Positions 57,955 to 64,000 of a DNA stretch of 64,000 bases are shown piece after piece. Position numbers and translations under genes: made by a program. Source of the stretch: a virus; IMG/VR virus record IMGVR_UViG_3300042889_001061, positions 1 through 64,000 of that record, one strand, 5' to 3'. The notes beneath the pieces are model-generated. The model worked only from the letters and a program-made list of their open reading frames with translations. It was not told the DNA's origin and made no database searches. Positions within the stretch are counted from its first letter, which is position 1; every line of letters begins with the position of its first letter.

Positions 57955-58376
57955 AAGACTGTATGAAGTAGACAGAAAAGGATTCAAGACGCGGGGGCAG
58001 TGCCCGCCAGGTCCACCAAAAGTATTGTGAACAGAAACAAGTAATGAACCCGAGCTGTGTACAGGCAGAGGTGTAGTGAACGAAAGTAAGTGGCACAGGC
58101 TAGTACAACGGAAGAGGTGTTAAACCCGTAGATTAAGTTCCTACGCTCTCGCTCAACCGATGCCAGTAGATCGTACCTACTATACTTTTGATGGGCCTGA
58201 CACAGGATCGATTGGGTCACAAGTATTGAAATGGACAGTCCGGCAATGTAGAAGCCGTTAGGATTGGGGATTTCCCGGTCGAAGAAGCAAAACAAAGTAA
58301 CCGCAAACGACTCACAGTTCGCATTAGCTGCCTAAACTCAGCTTAGGGTAAGACATACCTCGTAACAGAAAATCAG
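57955..58376 (+). ncRNA. ssrA: Circularly permuted (two-piece) tmRNA
   Basis: The acceptor piece comes first. A T-arm-like GCGGG-GGCAGTG-CCCGC (57991-58007) leads to CAGGTCC (58008-58014), A and encoded CCA (58016-58018). The coding piece starts at 58193 with GGGCCTG, which pairs with CAGGTCC over 7 bp (one G-U), then GGATCGATTGGG. The tag frame at 58303-58335 reads ANDSQFALAA and stop, after GTAACC. The 174-nt segment between them begins CAAAAGTAT (58017-58025) and ends ATACTTTTG (58182-58190), exact complements that extend the acceptor helix. This is the expected precursor shape of permuted tmRNA, known in alpha- and betaproteobacteria and cyanobacteria. It rescues stalled ribosomes and tags nascent proteins. 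Outer limits are approximate. Confidence 0.85.
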
Positions 58377-58402
58377 AAACCCGCTTCGGCGGGTTTTCTT
58401 TT
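58377..58402 (+). terminator. Rho-independent terminator of the tmRNA
   Basis: AAACCCGC (58377-58384), TTCG tetraloop, GCGGGTTT (58389-58396), then TCTTTTCT. Confidence 0.92.
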
Positions 58403-58453
58403 CTAATTAATTATAAAAATTTTAAAGAGTTCTTCGCTGAGATAGATGTATTA

Positions 58454-59338
58454 TCAGTTCGGGGAATCGTTGATTATCTCACTACTGCAATAGTATTTGC
58501 CACCGGTGGTCAGCAAATCGCTGATTAACTGATCCAAAGGTACACTAATGAAATCTTTTCTGTAAGTATGTCTTGGACCTTGTATTACATAGTCTATATT
58601 TTCTGCACCAGACATTTTTGGAAAATATATTAAATCTTTACCCCAATATTTTCCATAATACATGCCTTTAATAAAGGAGTCCCACCAACTGATATTACGT
58701 ACTCCTTGTTTTGTGTATAGTCCATGAGCATTAATAAATGCTGTCATTATATCGTCTTTAACTGTACTTACAACAACTTCGCTGGTTTTATCAAATAATA
58801 TATATTCAGCGGTTCTGCCTAAAGTGTCTCCTGCACGTTTTCGTGACATTTCAAAAGTATGATAACCTTCATAAAAATGTGCAATACCTTTAACAAAGGT
58901 TATAAAAGGGCCGTCTCCGCCCTGCAAAAAGTTTACATCAGGTAATTGGCCGAGAAACTTACTATGAATTATTTGAAATGGCGGAATATTTAAATTTTTA
59001 CTGATGTCAAGTATTTCTTCTTTACAGGCCATGGGATCAATGTCAATGATATGTGATTTAAACTGCCAAGCACGTTCCAATTTTTTTAAATTATTAAACT
59101 CAATATCATTATAACCTGGCATATAAAGAAATGCAGTTTCAATTTTAATACCTTGATCCATAAAACTTCTCAACGCGGCTTGACTATCAACACCAGAACT
59201 AATACCTAATATAAGTTTGTCCCCCAGGGCAATTATATCTCTAGCTCGACGATTATACTCTTCTCGAAGATTGCCCACTTCCCACTGACATTGGTCGTAT
59301 TCGATGTAAAATCCTTGGCTATCTGTGTTGAATTGCAT
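58454..59338 (-). CDS. PP-loop ATP pyrophosphatase A (asparagine synthase-like)
   Basis: 294 residues. PP-loop motif GISSGVDS (45-52) binds ATP for adenylation of a carboxylate or carbonyl. Further segments, FKSHIIDIDPMACKEEILDI and FLQGGDGPFITFVKGIAHFY, resemble asparagine-synthase C-domains and N-type ATP pyrophosphatases. No glutaminase domain is present. It is divergent from a second PP-loop gene through a shared palindromic late promoter, so the two probably act on one pathway (amidation or a modified base or sugar); substrate unknown. Confidence 0.72.
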   Translation of the reverse strand: MQFNTDSQGFYIEYDQCQWEVGNLREEYNRRARDIIALGDKLILGISSGVDSQAALRSFMDQGIKIETAFLYMPGYNDIEFNNLKKLERAWQFKSHIIDIDPMACKEEILDISKNLNIPPFQIIHSKFLGQLPDVNFLQGGDGPFITFVKGIAHFYEGYHTFEMSRKRAGDTLGRTAEYILFDKTSEVVVSTVKDDIMTAFINAHGLYTKQGVRNISWWDSFIKGMYYGKYWGKDLIYFPKMSGAENIDYVIQGPRHTYRKDFISVPLDQLISDLLTTGGKYYCSSEIINDSPN

Positions 59339-59353
59339 ATTGTATATTGCCTT

Positions 59354-59371
59354 AATAAATACATATTTATT
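59354..59371. promoter_or_regulatory. Palindromic bidirectional late promoter
   Basis: AATAAATA (59354-59361), CA, TATTTATT (59364-59371): one late box on each strand, back to back, serving the divergent PP-loop genes at 59338 (minus) and 59375 (plus). Confidence 0.65.
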
Positions 59372-59374
59372 ACT

Positions 59375-60529
59375 ATGACAAACAAAAAATTAGGGTATTA
59401 TACATGTGCCGGTCTGGAATTTGAATCTAAAATTCAAGCATGTCTACATGCAGTCGCCACAGGTAGGGAAGTTCAATGGCATTTTAACGATGAGATTTTT
59501 TCAAAACACAATTGGAGTGTAGAGCCGGAATTAAGTCTTGATGCATTGTATAATTTAAGAAGTAAGCAGATTAGAGAAAAATACGACTATGTTGTATTAA
59601 GTTACAGCGGTGGCGCAGACAGTCATAATATCTTAATGAGCTTTATCCGCCAGGGTCTACACATAGACGAAATTGTTGTAAACAACATGGAAAAAGCCAA
59701 CCGGCAATTCACGGATCTCAATGTAAACAATACAGATCCAACTAATACTCCCGCCGAGTTTAGATTACAGGCTGTACCTAGATTAAAGGAAATCGCAGTA
59801 CTAATTCCTAGAACAAAAATCACAGTCTGTGATCTCAGTGAACACTTGTTTGACTACATGAATTCGGCCAAAGATGCCAGTTGGGTATTAGGCCGCAAGG
59901 AAGGCCTTAACGCTGCCAATGCCACTAGATATAATTATTTGGCCATGACTGAAATTAGAAAACAGTTTGATAAAAACAAGTCCATGGTCATTGTTGTGGG
60001 CGTGGACAAACCACGTTGTTTTATACGCAATGGTGATTTTTATATTAGATTTGCAGATCGTGCTGCCAACATTGTTCCAATCCCCGATCACTTGAACGAG
60101 TACACAAACAGCACGGTAGAACTATACTATTGGAGTCCGGACAGTATAGATATTTTAACTAAACAAGCACATGTTGTTCGTCGCTGGTTAAAATTTAAAC
60201 CTGAAATGCAAAAATTGTTTGACAGTGATGTAATGGCAGATCCCAAAATATTTAGAATTTACCACGAGCAACTTCTTAAAAATATTGTATATACGACATG
60301 GAATGAAAATTGGTTTCAAACAGATAAAGCAGTCAAAGACTGGACCAGTGAATTTGATCAATGGTTTGAAGATGGATACAGTGATACAAGAGCATATGGT
60401 ATTTGGCTGGAAGGCGTTAACTTCGTCAAGGACAAGCTACACACATTTGCCAATCATCGCAATGGCGATCTCGATGGCTTAAAGCTGTTTGGAAAAAACT
60501 ATAAAATAGGATCTTTTGCAGATCGTTGA
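59375..60529 (+). CDS. PP-loop ATP pyrophosphatase B
   Basis: 384 residues from the ATG after the late box. PP-loop motif SGGADS (78-83) in YVVLSYSGGADSHNILMSF. Residues 1-65 (YYTCAGLEFESKIQACLHAV) may be a substrate-recognition domain. The C-terminal 150 residues are Trp-rich (IWLEGVNFVKDKLHTFANHR). Related in fold to its divergent neighbour but not closely in sequence. Could be an asparagine-synthase-like or sugar-amidating enzyme. It meets the Bug gene tail-to-tail with a 2-nt gap. Confidence 0.7.
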   Translation: MTNKKLGYYTCAGLEFESKIQACLHAVATGREVQWHFNDEIFSKHNWSVEPELSLDALYNLRSKQIREKYDYVVLSYSGGADSHNILMSFIRQGLHIDEIVVNNMEKANRQFTDLNVNNTDPTNTPAEFRLQAVPRLKEIAVLIPRTKITVCDLSEHLFDYMNSAKDASWVLGRKEGLNAANATRYNYLAMTEIRKQFDKNKSMVIVVGVDKPRCFIRNGDFYIRFADRAANIVPIPDHLNEYTNSTVELYYWSPDSIDILTKQAHVVRRWLKFKPEMQKLFDSDVMADPKIFRIYHEQLLKNIVYTTWNENWFQTDKAVKDWTSEFDQWFEDGYSDTRAYGIWLEGVNFVKDKLHTFANHRNGDLDGLKLFGKNYKIGSFADR

Positions 60530-60531
60530 TT

Positions 60532-61437
60532 TTATTGTTTAATTTCTAGTTTATTGTTTTGTATAAATTTAGTCAACGCTCGATTTGATTTTAATACAGA
60601 ATTTATCATCCAGGGCTCTGTTGAGCCTATGGGCAATAAACCTGCAACAAACGTAGTATCTTTAAATTCCTTGCTGGATAATATCTTCGAAACATCTGCG
60701 ATAATTTTATTCTTATTGTCAGTTTCCATAGATTTAGAAACTACTAATGCTACATAACTTTGATATGGAAATGGTTCTTTAAAGTATTGTTCCCATGTAA
60801 GAATTTTATCTCCCATGTCATGACTGGCAAATAACACAGTGATTCGTGGATCAGTGATTATTACTTTGATGCCTGCATAGTTGCCAAACGTACAATCTAC
60901 ATTTCCAGCCAGTACGTCCAATGCACCTTTGTTGCCGCCTGCAGGATAAGGTATTGCCAAATGCTTGCCTTTGGCATGAACAAACAAAGATTCGGATGCA
61001 ATATGTTCGGAGCTGCCATAACCGTTAATGGCAAAACTCAATGATTTTGTTGTTGATAAAAAGTCGTCAAACGTTTTGATTCCTAGTTTTGAATTACATA
61101 TTAATAAATTTGGAAGAACAGCAACGACTGCTAATATTTCCAAGTCTGTGTCTGGATTGTATTCCAAATCTTTAAACATCATTGGATTGGTTACATATAT
61201 TTGTGGTACAGTGGCCATTAAAACACTGTTGCCTTGTAAGACATGTTTGACTGCGATTCTGCCGGCACCACCAGGACGATTTTGCACAATATAGCCAGCA
61301 GACGCTGGTAAGTTTTTTGTGATCAATCTGGCAATTCTATCGCTGGGTCCACCCGGAGCATGATGAACAGTGAATTCTACAGCATGAGCCGAAATGCATA
61401 TACACATTCCCAAAAGTATTTTTTTAAGTTTATTCAT
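60532..61437 (-). CDS. Bug/TctC-family periplasmic solute-binding protein
   Basis: 301 residues. Signal peptide MNKLKKILLGMCICISAHA. The Bug signature is present: FTVHHAPGGPSDRIARLITK, VQNRPGGAGRIAVKHVL, ATVPQIYVTNPMM, then SFAINGYGSSEHIASE and IPYPAGGNKGALDVLAGNVD. The family binds carboxylates or other small anions for tripartite tricarboxylate transporters and is hugely expanded in betaproteobacteria. Full length, slightly short of the usual 320-330 residues. No membrane components are encoded, so it must work with host permeases, or as a receptor decoy. Confidence 0.88.
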   Translation of the reverse strand: MNKLKKILLGMCICISAHAVEFTVHHAPGGPSDRIARLITKNLPASAGYIVQNRPGGAGRIAVKHVLQGNSVLMATVPQIYVTNPMMFKDLEYNPDTDLEILAVVAVLPNLLICNSKLGIKTFDDFLSTTKSLSFAINGYGSSEHIASESLFVHAKGKHLAIPYPAGGNKGALDVLAGNVDCTFGNYAGIKVIITDPRITVLFASHDMGDKILTWEQYFKEPFPYQSYVALVVSKSMETDNKNKIIADVSKILSSKEFKDTTFVAGLLPIGSTEPWMINSVLKSNRALTKFIQNNKLEIKQ

Positions 61438-61444
61438 AGAATAA

Positions 61445-61452
61445 TATTTAGT
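61445..61452 (-). promoter_or_regulatory. Late box ACTAAATA (minus strand)
   Basis: Ends 7 nt before the ATG of the Bug gene; no Shine-Dalgarno is visible. Confidence 0.5.
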
Positions 61453-61500
61453 TCTTGCTTATTGTTATTTTGGCTATGCACTCTTAAAGTGCTGGTGAAA

Positions 61501-61533
61501 TTGTAATCTAAGATTAACTAACTTGTAATCTAA
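61501..61533. repeat. Direct repeat, possible regulator operator
   Basis: TTGTAATCTAA occurs at 61501-61511 and again at 61523-61533, 22 nt apart (two helical turns). It lies in the 241-bp divergent region between the Bug gene and the LuxR-type gene, whose remainder (A+T-rich, several AGTATTA and AGTACTAGTACT-like stretches to 61678) holds no gene that I can see. Confidence 0.45.
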
Positions 61534-61678
61534 CTCACTAGACAAAAAAATTGAAATTAGTTATACTTACTATAACTATAAGATACACTGAAGTACTAGT
61601 ACTACAGAGTATTAGTATTAAGAAGTATAGACTACATTAAGTATTAACATAGCAGACCTAACAACGAAAAAACTTTAT

Positions 61679-62803
61679 ATGAAAACAGCAGACAATGTAA
61701 AAAAGACAATTTTATTTTATCAGCCAGATAGATATACTCGGCATGCAGATAGCATCGTGGCAGATGCATATCTCGAAGAACACATTCTTTGTAATTTTTT
61801 AATTGCACTTACCTGGGATGATTTTGTCAGTAAATTAAACTTAAACCCTGACTTAGTGGGTTTTCACTGTGATTTATTTGACAACGAAGAATTAAGTATT
61901 CATCAATTAATAAAAGCAATAGAAATAACTCTCAAGCTAAAAAATAACCAAGCAGATATTTTTGTAAAAGTTAATAAAAAAACTTGTCGAGAAACTATTG
62001 ATATGTTGAGAAACACAAACATCATAGGTCTGCAATTTGATCGGGGAGACTTTGGTTTAGAATATGCCACAGAATCCTTTCGAAAATTACTAACAGATAG
62101 ACATCATTGGCCTGAAGAAGTTATTGCTACATCGTTAGAACATCAAGAAAATAAACGACCTTTGCACGTTTATTTTAGAGATGATATGGAGGTATATTAT
62201 GACCCAGTAAGATTTGTAGAAGTAACAAAAGATATTAATGCTAGATTTCTAATGTGTAAAAGTTTGAATGAGTTAAGTATAGCATTATCCGAGCGTCCTA
62301 AGAATCTTGTATTTCATATAGACATGGTTAGACGGCATGGCGGAACAATATCAGAGTTTATGATGATGTTAGAAACTATGACGAAATACACTAATACAAA
62401 AATTAAACCTAACATCGGTGTTGGTATAGAAGCAGATACACATTTATCGACAATTAAAGAATTACAAAAACACAGAATACTGGCAATAGTACCAAGTGCA
62501 AAAACATTTGGCACAACTAGTACTCGCAGTGCCATAGAAGTAATGCTGAATAATGAATCGCATTGGCCCAAAGACATTATCAGTACTCTTCCTGGCAATG
62601 AAAACAAAGTAAAAAATAAAAATAATAATGCCCTAACAATTAGACAACAAGAAGTATTTGATCTAATTGCTAAACGAGGTCTAAGCAACAAGCAAATCGC
62701 CAGAGTGCTAAATATATCTGAGAGCACAGTTAAGATTCATGTCAGCGCAGTCATGAAGAACCTTTGTGTTAGAAATAGAACACAATTGGCCTTAACGAAA
62801 TAA
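61679..62803 (+). CDS. LuxR/GerE-type transcription regulator with duplicated receiver-like domain
   Basis: 374 residues. The last 65 form a LuxR-type HTH: LTIRQQEVFDLIAKRGLSNK, QIARVLNISESTVKIHVSAV and KNLCVRNRTQLALTK. The N-terminal part holds two related domains (about 10-155 and 160-300). Each ends alike, DRHHWPEEVIATSL and NESHWPKDIISTLPG, and each has a receiver-like strand order (LVGFHCDLFDNEEL versus LVFHIDMVRRHGG). A classical phospho-Asp is not certain. It probably senses a signal and controls phage or host genes. No Shine-Dalgarno precedes the ATG. Divergent from the Bug gene. Confidence 0.8.
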   Translation: MKTADNVKKTILFYQPDRYTRHADSIVADAYLEEHILCNFLIALTWDDFVSKLNLNPDLVGFHCDLFDNEELSIHQLIKAIEITLKLKNNQADIFVKVNKKTCRETIDMLRNTNIIGLQFDRGDFGLEYATESFRKLLTDRHHWPEEVIATSLEHQENKRPLHVYFRDDMEVYYDPVRFVEVTKDINARFLMCKSLNELSIALSERPKNLVFHIDMVRRHGGTISEFMMMLETMTKYTNTKIKPNIGVGIEADTHLSTIKELQKHRILAIVPSAKTFGTTSTRSAIEVMLNNESHWPKDIISTLPGNENKVKNKNNNALTIRQQEVFDLIAKRGLSNKQIARVLNISESTVKIHVSAVMKNLCVRNRTQLALTK

Positions 62804-62857
62804 TTAACAGCGTATATATCCGTATCCAAAACATCTTCTAATACTGAAGCCAATCTA

Positions 62858-62889
62858 ATACTAAGTCATAGCACAACTTAGTATATTTC
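62858..62889 (+). terminator. Terminator after the LuxR-type gene
   Basis: ATACTAAGT (62858-62866) pairs with ACTTAGTAT (62876-62884), followed by ATTTCCTTTT. A second hairpin ACTAGG/CCTAGT lies further on at about 62942-62968. The rest of the 188-bp gap has no gene. Confidence 0.6.
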
Positions 62890-62991
62890 CTTTTAAGTAA
62901 TTTAGTAGCAAGCTAGAAATAGATTTTTAGTTTGCACAAACACTAGGGCGTAATAACAGTCCTAGTATTATTTACTTTAAGGAAAAATAAT

Positions 62992-63546
62992 ATGGCTGAC
63001 ATGTTAACAACAGATCCCTTCTTCGCACTTACAAATCAAGTAGCTGGCGTAAGAGAGAAAGTTTCCGATAGCATTTTCGAAAACTACAAACTACAAGTTG
63101 CTCAAACCAACGACATCAACAACCGTGCTATGCAAGTTGCATTACACGATGCTACTGAACTATCTACTATCAAGCAAGAAATTGCTAATGGCACGCTTCA
63201 GACTATGTTGGCTGCTAGTCGTACAGACGCACAGATCGGTGCCACAAGTGCTGCTCAACAACGTTTGATCATGGAACAAGCAGAAGCTACACGTCGTTTA
63301 ATCGTCGACTTGAACACACAAAACTTGAACACAGCGTTGATCAACACAAACACAGCATTGACTGGTTTGGGTGTATCATACGGTGGTTTAGGTCTTGCAT
63401 ATGGTGGCGCAGTGAGTGCTTACCAAAGTGCTAACTCTACATCAGCAATCAATGCATTGAACAGCGCAATCGCTAGTCAAGGTATGGTTACTGTAGGTGC
63501 TGGCGCAGTAGGCGGTACACAAACTGCTACACCAACAAGCGTTTAA
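62992..63546 (+). CDS. Helical-repeat protein with Gly-rich C-terminus
   Basis: 184 residues. A long helix (SIFENYKLQVAQTNDINNRA; LSTIKQEIANGTLQTMLAAS; QQRLIMEQAEATRRLIVDLN) is followed by a Gly/Ala/Ser-rich, uncharged tail (GVSYGGLGLAYGGAVSAYQS). The tail style continues in the two Gly/Tyr-rich proteins downstream. AAGGAAAAA precedes the start. Probably a virion or assembly protein; no family recognised. Confidence 0.6.
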   Translation: MADMLTTDPFFALTNQVAGVREKVSDSIFENYKLQVAQTNDINNRAMQVALHDATELSTIKQEIANGTLQTMLAASRTDAQIGATSAAQQRLIMEQAEATRRLIVDLNTQNLNTALINTNTALTGLGVSYGGLGLAYGGAVSAYQSANSTSAINALNSAIASQGMVTVGAGAVGGTQTATPTSV

Positions 63547-63565
63547 TCGCTAAAGGAGGCCTACT

Positions 63566-63751
63566 ATGTATCCATACTTAGGCGGATATGGTAGAGGCTT
63601 GGGGGGATTCCCTCGAGGCTATCTAGGAGCTGGCATAGGATATCCCTATCAAGGCTTCTGGGGCTACCCAGGTTGTGGTTGGGGCTACCCAGGTTATGGC
63701 ATTGGCTGCTACGGCGGTTATGGCTATGGTTATGGCGGCGGCTTACTATAA
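63566..63751 (+). CDS. Gly/Tyr-rich low-complexity protein
   Basis: 61 residues, about half Gly and a quarter Tyr, with two Cys: repeats of WGYPG and YGYGYGG (GCGWGYPGYGIGCYGGYGYG). A strong AGGAGG site precedes the ATG and a terminator follows. Such Gly/Tyr-rich chains are found in adhesive, silk-like or condensate-forming proteins. Function unknown. Translation is supported by the ideal ribosome site and by a sister gene just downstream. Confidence 0.6.
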   Translation: MYPYLGGYGRGLGGFPRGYLGAGIGYPYQGFWGYPGCGWGYPGYGIGCYGGYGYGYGGGLL

Positions 63752-63767
63752 TCTAAAATAGTAAAGT

Positions 63768-63801
63768 AAGTAGGTTGGCTCATAAGGCTGACCTACTTTT
63801 T
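63768..63801 (+). terminator. Rho-independent terminator
   Basis: AAGTAGGT (63768-63775) pairs with ACCTACTT (63791-63798), with TGGC/GCTG partial pairing inside; T run to 63801. Confidence 0.75.
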
Positions 63802-63817
63802 AATAAAGGAGATTGTT

Positions 63818-64000
63818 ATGTACGGTTATTTGTACCCATTTTATAGAAGTCCATATATTGGAGGTTACGGAGGTTACGGCTATGGCTATCCATACAACTA
63901 TGGTGGCTATTACAACAATAATGTTAGTAATGTTATAGGTAGCGCAGTTGCTAACCAATCAATGAATACTATTGGCGCCGGAGCCATAGGTGGCATTCAA
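63818..64000 (+). CDS. Gly/Tyr-rich protein, N-terminal part (partial)
   Basis: The first 61 residues are seen; the gene runs off the right edge. Residues 1-35 are Gly/Tyr/Pro repeats (GGYGGYGYGYPYNYGGYYNN). They then change to a hydrophobic Ala/Gly/Ser helix (NVIGSAVANQSMNTIGAGAI) resembling the tail of the protein at 62992. AAAGGAG is 8 nt upstream of the ATG. Confidence 0.6.
   Translation, partial: MYGYLYPFYRSPYIGGYGGYGYGYPYNYGGYYNNNVSNVIGSAVANQSMNTIGAGAIGGIQ

Noticed and set aside
58019-58192. A second tRNA or other known RNA hidden in the tmRNA intervening segment
   Set aside because: I found pairing ends but no cloverleaf or T arm inside; left as an open question under the tmRNA finding.
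57984-58295. Minus-strand open frame of about 100 codons across the tmRNA region
   Set aside because: It runs antisense through the acceptor piece, intervening segment and start of the coding piece, has no ribosome site, and the RNA pairing explains the sequence better.
1-64000. CRISPR array, insertion sequence, integrase or attachment site
   Set aside because: No regularly spaced repeats, no transposase or recombinase motifs and no terminal inverted repeats with duplications were seen; the genome looks like that of a lytic phage.

Overview
The window is a 64 kb piece of a large, A+T-rich tailed-phage genome of the T4 superfamily (contractile-tailed myovirus). The evidence is a set of recognisable T4-type genes: neck and tail proteins gp13, gp14, gp15, gp18 (sheath), gp19 (tube) and a gp5.4-like PAAR tip; packaging proteins gp4, gp16 and gp17; and replication and recombination proteins gp32, UvsX, UvsY-like, UvsW, gp41, gp61 and a gp62-like clamp-loader subunit. 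A class Ia ribonucleotide reductase set (NrdA, NrdB, glutaredoxin) is also present. Major capsid, portal, DNA polymerase gp43 and sliding clamp are not in the window. Several cargo genes point to a Gram-negative, probably aquatic betaproteobacterial host: a Bug/TctC solute-binding protein, a BPSL0761-like domain, envelope-targeted proteins with Sec or lipoprotein signals, and a circularly permuted tmRNA. The host is an inference.

Layout. 1-2.9 kb: tail fibre genes (one with an S74 self-cleaving chaperone), small genes and a glycosyltransferase. 2.8-6.1 kb (minus): gp14, gp15, Nudix hydrolase, small gene. 6.1-11.5 kb: metallopeptidase-like gene, unknown gene, a lipoprotein plus secreted lyase-like pair, gp13, nucleotidase, dNMP kinase. 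11.6-21.3 kb: sheath, two tube-fold proteins, gp4, gp16, gp17 and associated structural genes. 21.4-35.4 kb: DNA metabolism (gp32, peroxiredoxin fusion, UvsX, UvsY-like, AAA ATPase, ParB-like, HNH, UvsW, gp62-like, miniature DnaE-like protein), interrupted by an autotransporter-like subtilase and ended by a minus-strand fatty-acid desaturase. 35.4-46.2 kb: structural genes, primase-helicase, many small late genes and an exonuclease. 46.3-51.8 kb: nrd operon with an embedded class II aldolase. 51.8-57.5 kb: spike tip, large baseplate-like protein and small genes. 57.6-58.4 kb: an odd class II tRNA and a two-piece tmRNA. 58.4-64 kb: paired PP-loop enzymes, Bug protein, LuxR-type regulator, Gly/Tyr-rich proteins.

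Regulation is unusually legible. Early or middle genes have near-consensus sigma70 promoters (TTGACA, 17-nt spacer, TATAAT). Structural genes have T4-type late boxes (consensus [G/T][A/G]TAAATA) on both strands. At many promoters the box lies only 5-8 nt before the start codon with no Shine-Dalgarno, predicting leaderless mRNAs. At three others the late box sits inside an inverted repeat whose right arm carries the Shine-Dalgarno, so only transcripts started at the late box would be freely translated.

The strongest candidates for undescribed biology are the permuted tmRNA with a 174-nt structured intervening segment, the serine/leucine-type tRNA with a CCG anticodon, the 192-residue miniature DnaE-like protein that keeps all three palm aspartates, and the phage-encoded outer-membrane autotransporter protease behind a palindromic promoter.
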